Origin: DASQPE01 sp964519805
GTDB taxonomy: Bacteria; Gemmatimonadota; Gemmatimonadetes; Gemmatimonadales; GWC2-71-9
Direction of reading: 5' to 3'
DNA length: 8,448 nt
Assembly: GCA_964519805.1 (NCBI GenBank)
Contig: CAZFKN010000117.1
Span: 1 to 8,448, forward strand
Shown here piece after piece: positions 1 to 6,068 of this stretch. A program made the position numbers and the translations under genes. The stretch's first letter is position 1. Every line of letters begins with the position of its first letter. The notes below the pieces were generated by a model. That model made no database searches. It worked only from the letters and a program-made list of their open reading frames with translations, and was not told where the DNA came from.

Positions 1-1170
1 TCGATCGAGGGGTTCGTGCGGATCGAGGAGTCCGACATGCTGCTCAAGCCGGACCTCTCCACCTTCCGCCTGCTGCCGTACGACGATGAGGGCGGTCGCG
101 TGGCGCGGCTGCTCTGCGACATCCACACGCCCGACGGCGAGCCCTTCGTGGGCTGTCCTCGCCACACGCTCAAGCGCCAGATCGCCCGCGCCAAGAAGCT
201 CGGTTTCACGATGATGGCCGGCTGCGAGGCGGAGTTCTTCCTGTTCGAGATGGGCGCCGACGGGTCGCCCACGACGACCACGCACGACGCCGGCGCGTAT
301 TTCGATCTCACGCCGGTGGACCGGGGGGAAGAGATCCGCCGGGTGATCGTCGAGCACCTGGAGCTGATGGGCTTCGAGGTGGAGGCGGCGCACCACGAGG
401 TGGCGCCGGGCCAGCACGAGGTCGATTTCCGCTACGCGGACGCCCTCACTACCGCGGACAACCTCGCCACGTTCCGGTTCGTCGTCCGCGACGTGGCGCG
501 GCGGTCCGGGTTCCTCGCCTCGTTCATGCCCAAGCCGATCCAGGGGCAGAACGGGAGCGGGATGCACACCCACCAATCGCTCTTCCGTGGCGCCAAGGAG
601 AACGCTTTCTTCGACCCCAAGGCCGAGCACCAGCTCTCGCGGGTGGCGCTCCAATACATCGAAGGGCTGCTGCAGCATGCCCGCGGGTTCTGCGCGATCA
701 CCAATCCGCTCATCAACAGCTACAAGCGCCTCGTACCCGGCTACGAGGCGCCGGTGAACGTCGCTTGGTCGATGCGCAACCGCTCGCCGCTCGTGCGGAT
801 TCCGGACCGCCGCGGCTTGAGCACGCGCTGCGAGCTGCGGATGCCGGATCCGTCGGCCAACCCTTATCTCGCGCTCACCGTCCAGCTGGCCGCCGGCCTC
901 GACGGCGTGGAGCAGAAGCTGGAGTGCCGGGAGCCGGTCAACCGGAACATCTTCCGGATGAGCTACCGGGATCGACGGAAGTACCGGATCGACGAGCTGC
1001 CGCGCGATCTGCACGAGGCGCTGGAGTATTTCGAGAAGGACGCGGTGATCAAGGCCGCCCTGGGCGAGCATCTCACCGAGCGGTTCCTCGAGGCCAAGCG
1101 GGAAGAGGTCTCCCAGTACAACCTCCAGGTGAGCCCGTGGGAGATCGACAGGTACCTGGGACGGTACTAG
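1..1170 (+). CDS. glnA: Type I glutamine synthetase, 5' partial
   Basis: Glutamine synthetase makes glutamine from glutamate, ammonia and ATP in the cytoplasm, the main entry point of ammonium into metabolism. The reading frame is open from base 1, so the start and probably the first 50-60 residues lie upstream; 389 residues are visible, ending at TAG. Numbering from base 1, the family landmarks appear in order: SIEGFVRIEESDM (the loop carrying the conserved active-site Asp), CEAEFFLF (metal-binding Glu 76 and 78), HEVAPGQHEVDF (133-140), the glycine-rich NGSGMHTH (His189), NSYKRLVPGYEAP (239-251), RNRSPLVRIP and CELRMPDPSANPYLA (277-291). Length and C-terminus (PWEIDRYLGRY) resemble the GSI-alpha type of Bacillus. 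At the position of the adenylylated Tyr of proteobacterial enzymes I read Phe (NIF), so adenylylation control is unlikely (inference from a by-eye alignment). The next gene appears to start inside its 3' end. Confidence 0.95.
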   Translation, partial: SIEGFVRIEESDMLLKPDLSTFRLLPYDDEGGRVARLLCDIHTPDGEPFVGCPRHTLKRQIARAKKLGFTMMAGCEAEFFLFEMGADGSPTTTTHDAGAYFDLTPVDRGEEIRRVIVEHLELMGFEVEAAHHEVAPGQHEVDFRYADALTTADNLATFRFVVRDVARRSGFLASFMPKPIQGQNGSGMHTHQSLFRGAKENAFFDPKAEHQLSRVALQYIEGLLQHARGFCAITNPLINSYKRLVPGYEAPVNVAWSMRNRSPLVRIPDRRGLSTRCELRMPDPSANPYLALTVQLAAGLDGVEQKLECREPVNRNIFRMSYRDRRKYRIDELPRDLHEALEYFEKDAVIKAALGEHLTERFLEAKREEVSQYNLQVSPWEIDRYLGRY

Positions 1171-1973
1171 GCGCCTCGGCCCTCCTGCTCGATCTCGACG
1201 GCACGCTCTACGTGGCCGGAGCGCCGGTGCCGGGCGCCCCGGAGACGGTGGCCGCCCTGCGCCGTGCGGCGGTTCCCTTCCGTTTCGTCACCAACACCAC
1301 GAGCCGGCCGCGGGCGGCGCTGGTCGAGCGGCTCCGCCAGTACGGCTTCGAGGCCAGGCCGGACGAAATGCTCACCCCGGTCATTGCCGCCGCGACCCTC
1401 GCGCGGACGCGCGGCTGCACCACGCTTGCCCCGTTTCTTCCGGCGCCCGCGCTCGCCGATCTCGCCGGGTTCGACCTTCGCGGCGGCACCTCGGGACGTC
1501 CCGCCCCCACGACCCCGGAGGCGGTGCTCATCGGGGACCTCGCCGAGCAATGGACCTATGCCTTGATGCAGGAGGCCTTCAGCTATCTGCTCGGCGGGGC
1601 GCAGCTCATCGCCCTCTCGCGCGACCGCTACTGGCGCCGCGGCGACGAGATCGCGCTCGATGCCGGCCCGTTCGTCGCCGGCCTCGAGTACGCCGCGTCC
1701 CGAGACGCCATTCTGGCGGGCAAGCCGAGCGCCGAGTTCTTCCGCGCGGCGGTGGCGAGCCTGCCGGCCGGCACCGCTGATCGTAGCGTGGCGATGGTGG
1801 GCGACGACCTCTGGTCCGACGTTCGCGGAGCACAGGAGGCGGGCTATCGCGGGTGGCTGGTCCGCACCGGGAAGTTCCGCGAGCAGGCGCTCCGGGACAG
1901 CGCCGTGGTCCCCGACCGGATACTGAATAGCGTCGCGGACCTCCTACCCACCGTCGAAGGATCCGCTGCGTGA
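1137..1973 (+). CDS. HAD superfamily IIA phosphatase, LHPP/NagD-like
   Basis: A cytoplasmic haloacid-dehalogenase-type phosphatase of about 278 residues, close to the usual 260-275. From the GTG at 1137, motif I is DLDGT (nucleophile Asp19, acid/base Asp21), motif II is TNTT (Thr52), the motif III Lys is in AGKPS (Lys196) and motif IV is GDDLWSD (Asp223, Asp224, Asp228). The segment between motifs II and III is a C2-type cap containing RDRYWRRGDEIALDAGPF, typical of the LHPP branch (phospholysine/phosphohistidine/pyrophosphate phosphatase). The exact substrate cannot be read from sequence. The start is uncertain: the frame stays open far upstream inside glnA, but HAD homology begins only at about base 1176. 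GTG 1137 has AGGTGAG just upstream (1127-1133) and gives a short leader before motif I. It overlaps glnA by 34 bases, implying translational coupling. The stop overlaps the next start in GTGA. Confidence 0.88.
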   Translation: MGDRQVPGTVLGASALLLDLDGTLYVAGAPVPGAPETVAALRRAAVPFRFVTNTTSRPRAALVERLRQYGFEARPDEMLTPVIAAATLARTRGCTTLAPFLPAPALADLAGFDLRGGTSGRPAPTTPEAVLIGDLAEQWTYALMQEAFSYLLGGAQLIALSRDRYWRRGDEIALDAGPFVAGLEYAASRDAILAGKPSAEFFRAAVASLPAGTADRSVAMVGDDLWSDVRGAQEAGYRGWLVRTGKFREQALRDSAVVPDRILNSVADLLPTVEGSAA

Positions 1974-3553
1974 CCGTCCGCCACCTCGGGGCGCTCGGGC
2001 TGCTCCTGAGCGCGGCGCCGCTCTGCGCGCAGCAACCGGTCGACTCGGCCCCGCCACCGGTGATCCGCGGAGTGATCATCGACCGGCACGACATTTTCGA
2101 GCCCGAGGAGACCCGAGCGAGCTCGCTGGCGCGATTCGGCAACGCCATCCACGCGACAACGCGCCGTCACGTGATCGAGCGCGAGCTGCTGTTCGCCCCC
2201 GGCGAACCGTTCGACTCCGCCAGGGTGGCGGAAACCGCCCGAAACCTCCGCGCCCTCGGCATTTTCCGGCGCGTCCTCATCGACAGCATCCACACCGACT
2301 CGGGCACGGTACTCCGGATCACGACCAAGGACGGCTGGAGTACACGCCCGCAGTTCGATTTCACCAGCACGGGCGGCCAGACCGCGTGGGCCGTCGGGCT
2401 GCAGGAGCTGAACCTCTTCGGCAACGCGGCCGTCGGCGCCATCAACTTTGCCGACACGCCCGATCGCACGGCGCTCACGCTCTCCTTCTACCAGCCTCGC
2501 CTGATCGCGGAACGGGTCTACGTCTCCGCCGGTTACCAGCACCGCTCCGACGGCCGCTCGTTCAGCGCCGGGGTGGGCCAGCCGTTCTTCAGCTATGCCT
2601 CGCGCGCGGGGCTCAGCATCGGCGCCGTCGACTTCGACGGCGACGTGCTCCGCTTCTTCGACGGCAACTCGGTGCCGGGGCAGATTCTTCGGCGTCGGTA
2701 CGATCTCGTGCGGGCCGATGGGGCGCTGGCGTTGGCCGCGTCACCGCATGCGTTCGTTCGGGTCGGCTTTCTGGCGCAGGTACGGCGGGACGATTTCCTC
2801 GACACCGGTCTGGTCGGGATTACGCCGTTTCCCCGCTCGGTGACCGGGGCTGCCGGTCCGTATCTCTGGCTCAACCGTGCGTCGTTCATCGTCGTCCACA
2901 ACTACCGGAGCTTCGCGAGGGAGGAGGACGTCGACTTGAGTCCGGTCCTCTTCGTCGGCACGTACGCGGCTCCGCGGGCGTTCGGCTACGACCGCGATGG
3001 CTTGGGACTGCAGGGGAATGTGGGGGCGGGACTCCGAACGCCCGGCGGCTTCGTCACGCTCGGCGCGAGCGCGAGCGGGCTGGTGACCTCCGGCGGTCTC
3101 GACTCGGGCACCGTTCGCGTCACGGCGCGATGGCTCCTGCAGCCGTCCCGGTTCCACTCGCTCGTGGTGCTCGGCCAACTGGGGTGGCAGAAGACCCCGG
3201 TGCCGGGCGACGAGTTCGATCTGGGGTTGAACCAGGGTCCGCGGGCGTTCTACGCCCACGCGTTCACCGGCGACCGGTTGCTGAATCTGCTTGTCGAGTA
3301 CCGCTGGACCGCGATCGAAGATCTGTGGGACGCTCTCGGCCTGGGCTTCGCCGCGTTCGTGGATCATGGCGGCGCGTGGTATAGCGGCTCTCCGCGTCGC
3401 ACCGGCACCGACGTCGGCTGGGGCGTGCGCCTAGGGCCAAGCCGGGGCACCGACACGGACGCGGTGATCAGCATCGACCTTGCCCGCCGGTTTCAGACCG
3501 ACGTGCAATCCGCCGGGTGGTCGATCGTCGTGCGAAGGGGCGTACGGTTCTAA
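1970..3553 (+). CDS. Omp85/BamA-like outer-membrane barrel protein, one POTRA
   Basis: A 527-residue secreted protein predicted to sit in the outer membrane. Residues 1-20 form a type I signal peptide (hydrophobic LGLLLSAA, likely cut after PLCA). Residues about 35-110 look like one POTRA domain, including the typical FDSARVAETARNLRALGIF followed by a short beta strand. The rest is rich in alternating beta-strand segments and ends in Phe (VVRRGVRF), a usual outer-membrane insertion signal. A late segment, AFTGDRLLNLLVEYRW then FVDHGGAW, matches the last strands of bacterial surface antigen/Omp85 proteins. The loop-6 (V/I)RG(F/Y) signature is degenerate here: Pro424-Arg425-Ala426-Phe427. With one POTRA it is much shorter than BamA (about 800 residues, five POTRAs), so it is a BamA paralogue of unknown function, not the essential assembly factor. 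GTG 1970 is supported by GAAGGA at 1956-1961 and the GTGA overlap with the upstream stop, so it is probably cotranscribed with glnA and the phosphatase gene. Confidence 0.85.
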   Translation: MTVRHLGALGLLLSAAPLCAQQPVDSAPPPVIRGVIIDRHDIFEPEETRASSLARFGNAIHATTRRHVIERELLFAPGEPFDSARVAETARNLRALGIFRRVLIDSIHTDSGTVLRITTKDGWSTRPQFDFTSTGGQTAWAVGLQELNLFGNAAVGAINFADTPDRTALTLSFYQPRLIAERVYVSAGYQHRSDGRSFSAGVGQPFFSYASRAGLSIGAVDFDGDVLRFFDGNSVPGQILRRRYDLVRADGALALAASPHAFVRVGFLAQVRRDDFLDTGLVGITPFPRSVTGAAGPYLWLNRASFIVVHNYRSFAREEDVDLSPVLFVGTYAAPRAFGYDRDGLGLQGNVGAGLRTPGGFVTLGASASGLVTSGGLDSGTVRVTARWLLQPSRFHSLVVLGQLGWQKTPVPGDEFDLGLNQGPRAFYAHAFTGDRLLNLLVEYRWTAIEDLWDALGLGFAAFVDHGGAWYSGSPRRTGTDVGWGVRLGPSRGTDTDAVISIDLARRFQTDVQSAGWSIVVRRGVRF

Positions 3554-3562
3554 GCGAGGAGT

Positions 3563-3970
3563 TCAGCGCGGGTCGGAAGCGAGCAAGCCCACCGTCGCCA
3601 CCGCAATGAGGCCGAGCGGGACCGTCACCGCCAGCGCGAGCTTCCGCCAACGGCGCCGCGGGCCCCGTTGTTCGGGGGTCGCGGTCCCGTCGGTCGCGAC
3701 TGCTTCGGTGCGGATCTCCACGCAGATCTCGGGCACCGTCACACGCTCGGTACCGAGGTCCAACACCACCATTCCAGGCCGATTGTCCTCGCGCCTGCGC
3801 CCGGAGCATACGTAGTACCAGCGGTTCGCCTCGCACCCGTCCGGTGGAATTACGCGATGGGCAACGAACCGCGCCTGGCGGCGCGGCAAAGAATGCCTTG
3901 TCTGCGTCACTCGGCAGACCCCCGTGACAAGAACTTGAACAGCGTGACTGCTGGGAGAGGCGACTACCAT
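3563..3970 (-). CDS. Hypothetical protein with C-terminal membrane helix
   Basis: I do not recognise this family. The frame encodes up to 135 residues. The C-terminal half (bases 3563-3772) has mostly G or C at third codon positions on this strand, which supports real coding; the first 30-40 codons are less biased. Visible features are a middle segment with PPDGCEANRWYYVC (Cys46, Cys55), an acidic segment VTVPEICVEI, a basic patch RGPRRRWRK (102-110) and one hydrophobic helix at about 111-131, ending four residues before the C-terminus. By the positive-inside rule the N-terminal part should be cytoplasmic, giving a tail-anchored protein. The start is uncertain: ATG 3970 is used here, but GTG 3910, TTG 3889 (AAGG six bases upstream) or ATG 3772 are possible. 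It is convergent with the Omp85-like gene, with nine bases between the stops, and divergent from the arginase gene. Confidence 0.5.
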   Translation of the reverse strand: MVVASPSSHAVQVLVTGVCRVTQTRHSLPRRQARFVAHRVIPPDGCEANRWYYVCSGRRREDNRPGMVVLDLGTERVTVPEICVEIRTEAVATDGTATPEQRGPRRRWRKLALAVTVPLGLIAVATVGLLASDPR

Positions 3971-4047
3971 AACACCCGCCGGCTCTCACCGAAAGACTTT
4001 CCGACGTCGCAGTGTGCAAATCGGCGGGCGATCTCTTGCCGTCGCGT

Positions 4048-4075
4048 GGCGGCGGTCTCACCTTCTGCTGCCGCC
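4048..4075 (+). other. Possible leader hairpin upstream of arginase
   Basis: The arms GGCGGCGGT and GCTGCCGCC can pair (two G-T wobbles) around a 10-base loop. The structure lies 32 bases before the arginase ATG in the 137-base divergent spacer. It could be an mRNA leader structure, but such pairings arise often by chance in GC-rich DNA. I see no convincing -35/-10 pair in this spacer. Confidence 0.2.
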
Positions 4076-4107
4076 GATTCGAGCGGCGTCGCGACCCGGG
4101 AGCGAAC

Positions 4108-5016
4108 ATGGGTAAGATCAGAATGATCGGCGTGCCGCTCGATCTGGGGGCGAGCCGTCGCGGCGTGGACATGGGACCGTCGACGCTCCGCATCGCACAC
4201 CTCGCGGATCGTCTCAGCGCACTGGGTCACGACGTCGAGGACGTGGGCAACCTCCGGGTGCCGGACCGCGCGGCGCTCCCCGCCGTCGCCAGTCCGCTGG
4301 GGTTCCTATCGACGATCACCGATGTCTGTCGTGATCTCGCGAGCGCCTGCGCGCAGGCGGTGCGCGAAGGACACGCCCCGCTGGTGCTCGGTGGCGATCA
4401 CTCGCTGGGCGCGGGCTCGGTCGCCGGCGTGGCGACTGCACTGGCGGAGCAGGGGCGACGGCTCGGGTTGCTATGGCTCGATGCCCACGGCGACCTCAAC
4501 ACCCCGACGAGCACGCTCAGCGGGAACGTTCACGGTATGCCGGTCGCCCATCTGCTGGGCCACGGCGACCCGGGGATGGCCTGCGTCGCTCGGCCGGCAC
4601 CGGCGGTTCGTCCTGAGAACGTGGCGCTCGTCGGGATCCGTGATCTAGATCCGGCCGAGCGGGAGCACGCGCGTCGCTTTGGCATCCGCGTGTTCACTAT
4701 GCGCGAGATCGACGAACGCGGCCTCCGCGCCGTCATGGACGACGCCCTCGCCGTCGCGGGCCAGGGGACGGATGGGCTGCACGTGTCGCTCGACATGGAC
4801 TGGATCGACCCGGATGAGGCGCCCGGCGTGGGGACTCCGGTGAGAGGCGGGGCGACCTACCGGGAGGCGCACCTCGCGATGGAGCTGCTGGCGGACACCG
4901 GCCGCATGGTGTCGATGGACGTCGTGGAAATCAACCCGGTGCTCGATCTGCATAACCGGACCGCCGAGCTGGCCGTGGGCCTGGTCGGGAGCGCGTTCGG
5001 GCTCCGCATCCTCTGA
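4108..5016 (+). CDS. rocF: Arginase
   Basis: Arginase hydrolyses L-arginine to ornithine and urea in the cytoplasm, using a two-manganese centre. The protein is 302 residues, the normal length for bacterial arginases. All six expected metal ligands are visible: His98 in GGDHS, Asp125, His127 and Asp129 in DAHGD, and Asp229 and Asp231 in SLDMDWIDPDEAPGVGTP. His142 in NVHGMP and Glu274 in DVVEINP match the further catalytic and guanidinium-binding positions. The arginase-type DAHGDLNTP and SGNVHGMP favour arginase over agmatinase or formiminoglutamase. ATG 4108 was chosen because GGGAG sits five bases upstream and homology begins at once (KIRMIGVPLDLG); the frame stays open to 4012 but the extra residues look non-coding. 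It stands alone: no urease, ornithine aminotransferase or arginine transporter gene is in view, so its pathway partner is unknown. Confidence 0.94.
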   Translation: MGKIRMIGVPLDLGASRRGVDMGPSTLRIAHLADRLSALGHDVEDVGNLRVPDRAALPAVASPLGFLSTITDVCRDLASACAQAVREGHAPLVLGGDHSLGAGSVAGVATALAEQGRRLGLLWLDAHGDLNTPTSTLSGNVHGMPVAHLLGHGDPGMACVARPAPAVRPENVALVGIRDLDPAEREHARRFGIRVFTMREIDERGLRAVMDDALAVAGQGTDGLHVSLDMDWIDPDEAPGVGTPVRGGATYREAHLAMELLADTGRMVSMDVVEINPVLDLHNRTAELAVGLVGSAFGLRIL

Positions 5017-5031
5017 CGGCCGGGCCGTTGC

Positions 5032-5072
5032 CCCCAACGCGACACTTCCCGATCTGAAACACGCGGTTGGGG
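5032..5072. repeat. Imperfect inverted repeat after arginase
   Basis: CCCCAACGCG at 5032-5041 pairs with CGCGGTTGGGG at 5062-5072 with one bulged base, around a 20-base loop. It begins 16 bases after the arginase stop and could form a 3' hairpin protecting or ending the transcript. No T-run follows, so it does not qualify as an intrinsic terminator. Confidence 0.25.
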
Positions 5073-5103
5073 CCGCCGTAGAGCCACTGAGGGGGTAGGT
5101 GTC

Positions 5104-5132
5104 TTGCTCCCGTGGGGTTCGATCGTCATATA
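5104..5132 (+). promoter_or_regulatory. Candidate sigma70-type promoter for tonB-like gene
   Basis: TTGCTC (5104-5109) and CATATA (5127-5132) are 17 bases apart and resemble -35 and -10 boxes. The AT-rich patch at 5126-5134 stands out from its GC-rich surroundings. Transcription would start at about 5139, inside the hairpin described next and about 40 bases before the ATG. This is a by-eye match, and the organism's own promoter consensus is not known to me. Confidence 0.35.
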
Positions 5133-5135
5133 TCA

Positions 5136-5155
5136 GGGAGCCGGGTTTGGCTCCC
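5136..5155 (+). other. Perfect 7-bp hairpin in leader of tonB-like gene
   Basis: GGGAGCC (5136-5142) and GGCTCCC (5149-5155) are exact complements around the six-base loop GGGTTT. An alternative pairing of GCCGGG (5140-5145) with CCCGGC (5153-5158) uses part of the same bases, so two mutually exclusive folds exist. No T-run follows, so it is not an intrinsic terminator. It could be an operator or a 5'-UTR element of the gene starting at 5177. Confidence 0.35.
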
Positions 5156-5176
5156 GGCGTTTCGATCGGCAACTCC

Positions 5177-5884
5177 ATGCGCCTAACGCTCTTAGAATCT
5201 GACCGCCGCTTCATTCAAACGGCCGAGTGCGCGATGATCAGCGTCATCGCACACGCGGCGCTTGTGTGGGCCGCGTTCTCGGCGACCGACGGCGGGCGTC
5301 AGCTGCCGATCACCGAGCGCGACGCGCGCGTGTTCTTCCTCCTGCCGCCCGACCGGGTCGACGTTCGCTCCCGCCAGATGGATGTGGATCAGTGGGGCAA
5401 GCTGGGCTCGGACCTGGAAAACGGCCGGCGCTCCACCCTGGCGACCCCGGGCTTCTACATTCGACGGCCCGCCGCGGGTCGGCGCAGCGATCTGGACCGC
5501 GCGGGGGCGAGGGGCCAGTTACCCGTGGGCTTGGACCTGGGCCTTCCGGATACCGTGTTCAGCGTGCTGGAGGTCGACTCCACCGTCGAGCGTTACGAGG
5601 GGAGCGCCGCACCGGCGTATCCACCCGAGCTGTTGTCCCGCGGCACCGAGGGCACGGTCTACGTGCAGTTCGTCGTTGACACGACCGGTCTCGTGGACCC
5701 GGCTTCGGTTCGCATACTCTCGAGCCCCGATCCGCAGTTCGAAGCCTCGGTCCGCTCGGCCCTCGTGAACATGCAGTTCCACCCTGCCAAGCGGAGCGGT
5801 CATAAGGTCCGCCAACTGGTCGAGCAACATTTCCGCTTCACCATCACCGTCCCCTCGCAGATCGCCGACAAGCGCGTCAGCTAG
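5177..5884 (+). CDS. TonB-family protein (TonB C-terminal domain)
   Basis: A 235-residue inner-membrane-anchored periplasmic protein. Residues 1-19 are a short cytoplasmic tail (MRLTLLESDRRF...), residues 20-36 one hydrophobic helix (MISVIAHAALVWAAFSA), and residues about 148-222 a TonB C-terminal domain: YPPELLSRGTEGTVYVQFVV, then GLVDPASVRIL, PQFEASVRSAL and FHPAKRSG. TonB proteins carry energy from the ExbB/ExbD motor to outer-membrane receptors. No exbB, exbD or receptor gene is near, and the middle region (about 40-145) lacks the Pro-Lys/Pro-Glu repeats of a classical TonB spacer. It may therefore be a TonB-like envelope protein rather than a true energiser. ATG 5177 has no clear ribosome binding site. 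It is preferred because the helix needs a preceding tail and because no other good start lies between it and the AT-rich promoter-like patch; ATG 5234, at the start of the helix, is the alternative. Confidence 0.82.
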   Translation: MRLTLLESDRRFIQTAECAMISVIAHAALVWAAFSATDGGRQLPITERDARVFFLLPPDRVDVRSRQMDVDQWGKLGSDLENGRRSTLATPGFYIRRPAAGRRSDLDRAGARGQLPVGLDLGLPDTVFSVLEVDSTVERYEGSAAPAYPPELLSRGTEGTVYVQFVVDTTGLVDPASVRILSSPDPQFEASVRSALVNMQFHPAKRSGHKVRQLVEQHFRFTITVPSQIADKRVS

Positions 5885-5885
5885 G

Positions 5886-6068
5886 CCTCTGGCCCGGCAG
5901 TCGAGCGGCCGGCCTCATCGATGGGCCCGGATCCTCGGCGTCGCCAAGCGCGTCGGCTCGCTCGAGACGGGCAAGGACGGCGATCTCGCGCTGTTCGACG
6001 GCGATCCGTTCGAGTACGTCACCCATGTGTGCCCGCCGGGTCAGTCTCATTGCTGGAGCGCTAGATGA
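5886..6068 (+). pseudogene. Remnant of amidohydrolase C-terminus
   Basis: One frame of this otherwise gene-free stretch reads, from base 5922, WARILGVAKRVGSLETGKDG followed directly by DLALFDGDPFEYVTHV. That is the hallmark C-terminal end of metal-dependent amidohydrolases (imidazolonepropionase/dihydroorotase-like), where NPARILG...GSLE.GKDADLV.FDGDPFEY precedes the last beta strand. After THV the sequence loses similarity (CPPGQSHC...) and stops at TGA 6066-6068. No start codon, catalytic metal-binding region or other part of the enzyme precedes it; directly upstream is the stop of the TonB-family gene. It is therefore a decayed fragment of about 45 recognisable residues, left by deletion or rearrangement. 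Its end overlaps the stop end of the opposite-strand protease by eight bases. Confidence 0.7.

Noticed and set aside
765..1136. A possible N-terminal extension of the HAD phosphatase starting at ATG 765
   Set aside because: This stretch overlaps conserved glutamine synthetase motifs in another frame, and its translation is low-complexity Arg/Ala/Pro/Gly. HAD homology begins only near 1176, and GTG 1137 has a suitable ribosome binding site.
2386..3384. A 332-codon plus-strand frame inside the Omp85-like gene
   Set aside because: Its translation is extremely Arg/Gly-rich, while the overlapping frame has a signal peptide, POTRA-like domain and barrel strands.
3468..4193. A 241-codon minus-strand open frame across the small unknown gene and the arginase start
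   Set aside because: It overlaps the end of the Omp85-like gene, the better-supported frame at 3563-3970 and the arginase N-terminus. Its translation is Arg/Ser-rich with no domain.
5016..5028. Short palindrome ACGGCC/GGCCGT at the arginase stop, considered as a terminator
   Set aside because: The stem is short with almost no loop and no following T-run; such palindromes are common in GC-rich DNA.
5116..5124. GGTTCGATC, which resembles a tRNA T-loop
   Set aside because: The flanking bases cannot form a 5-bp T-stem, and there is no acceptor, D-arm or anticodon arm around it.
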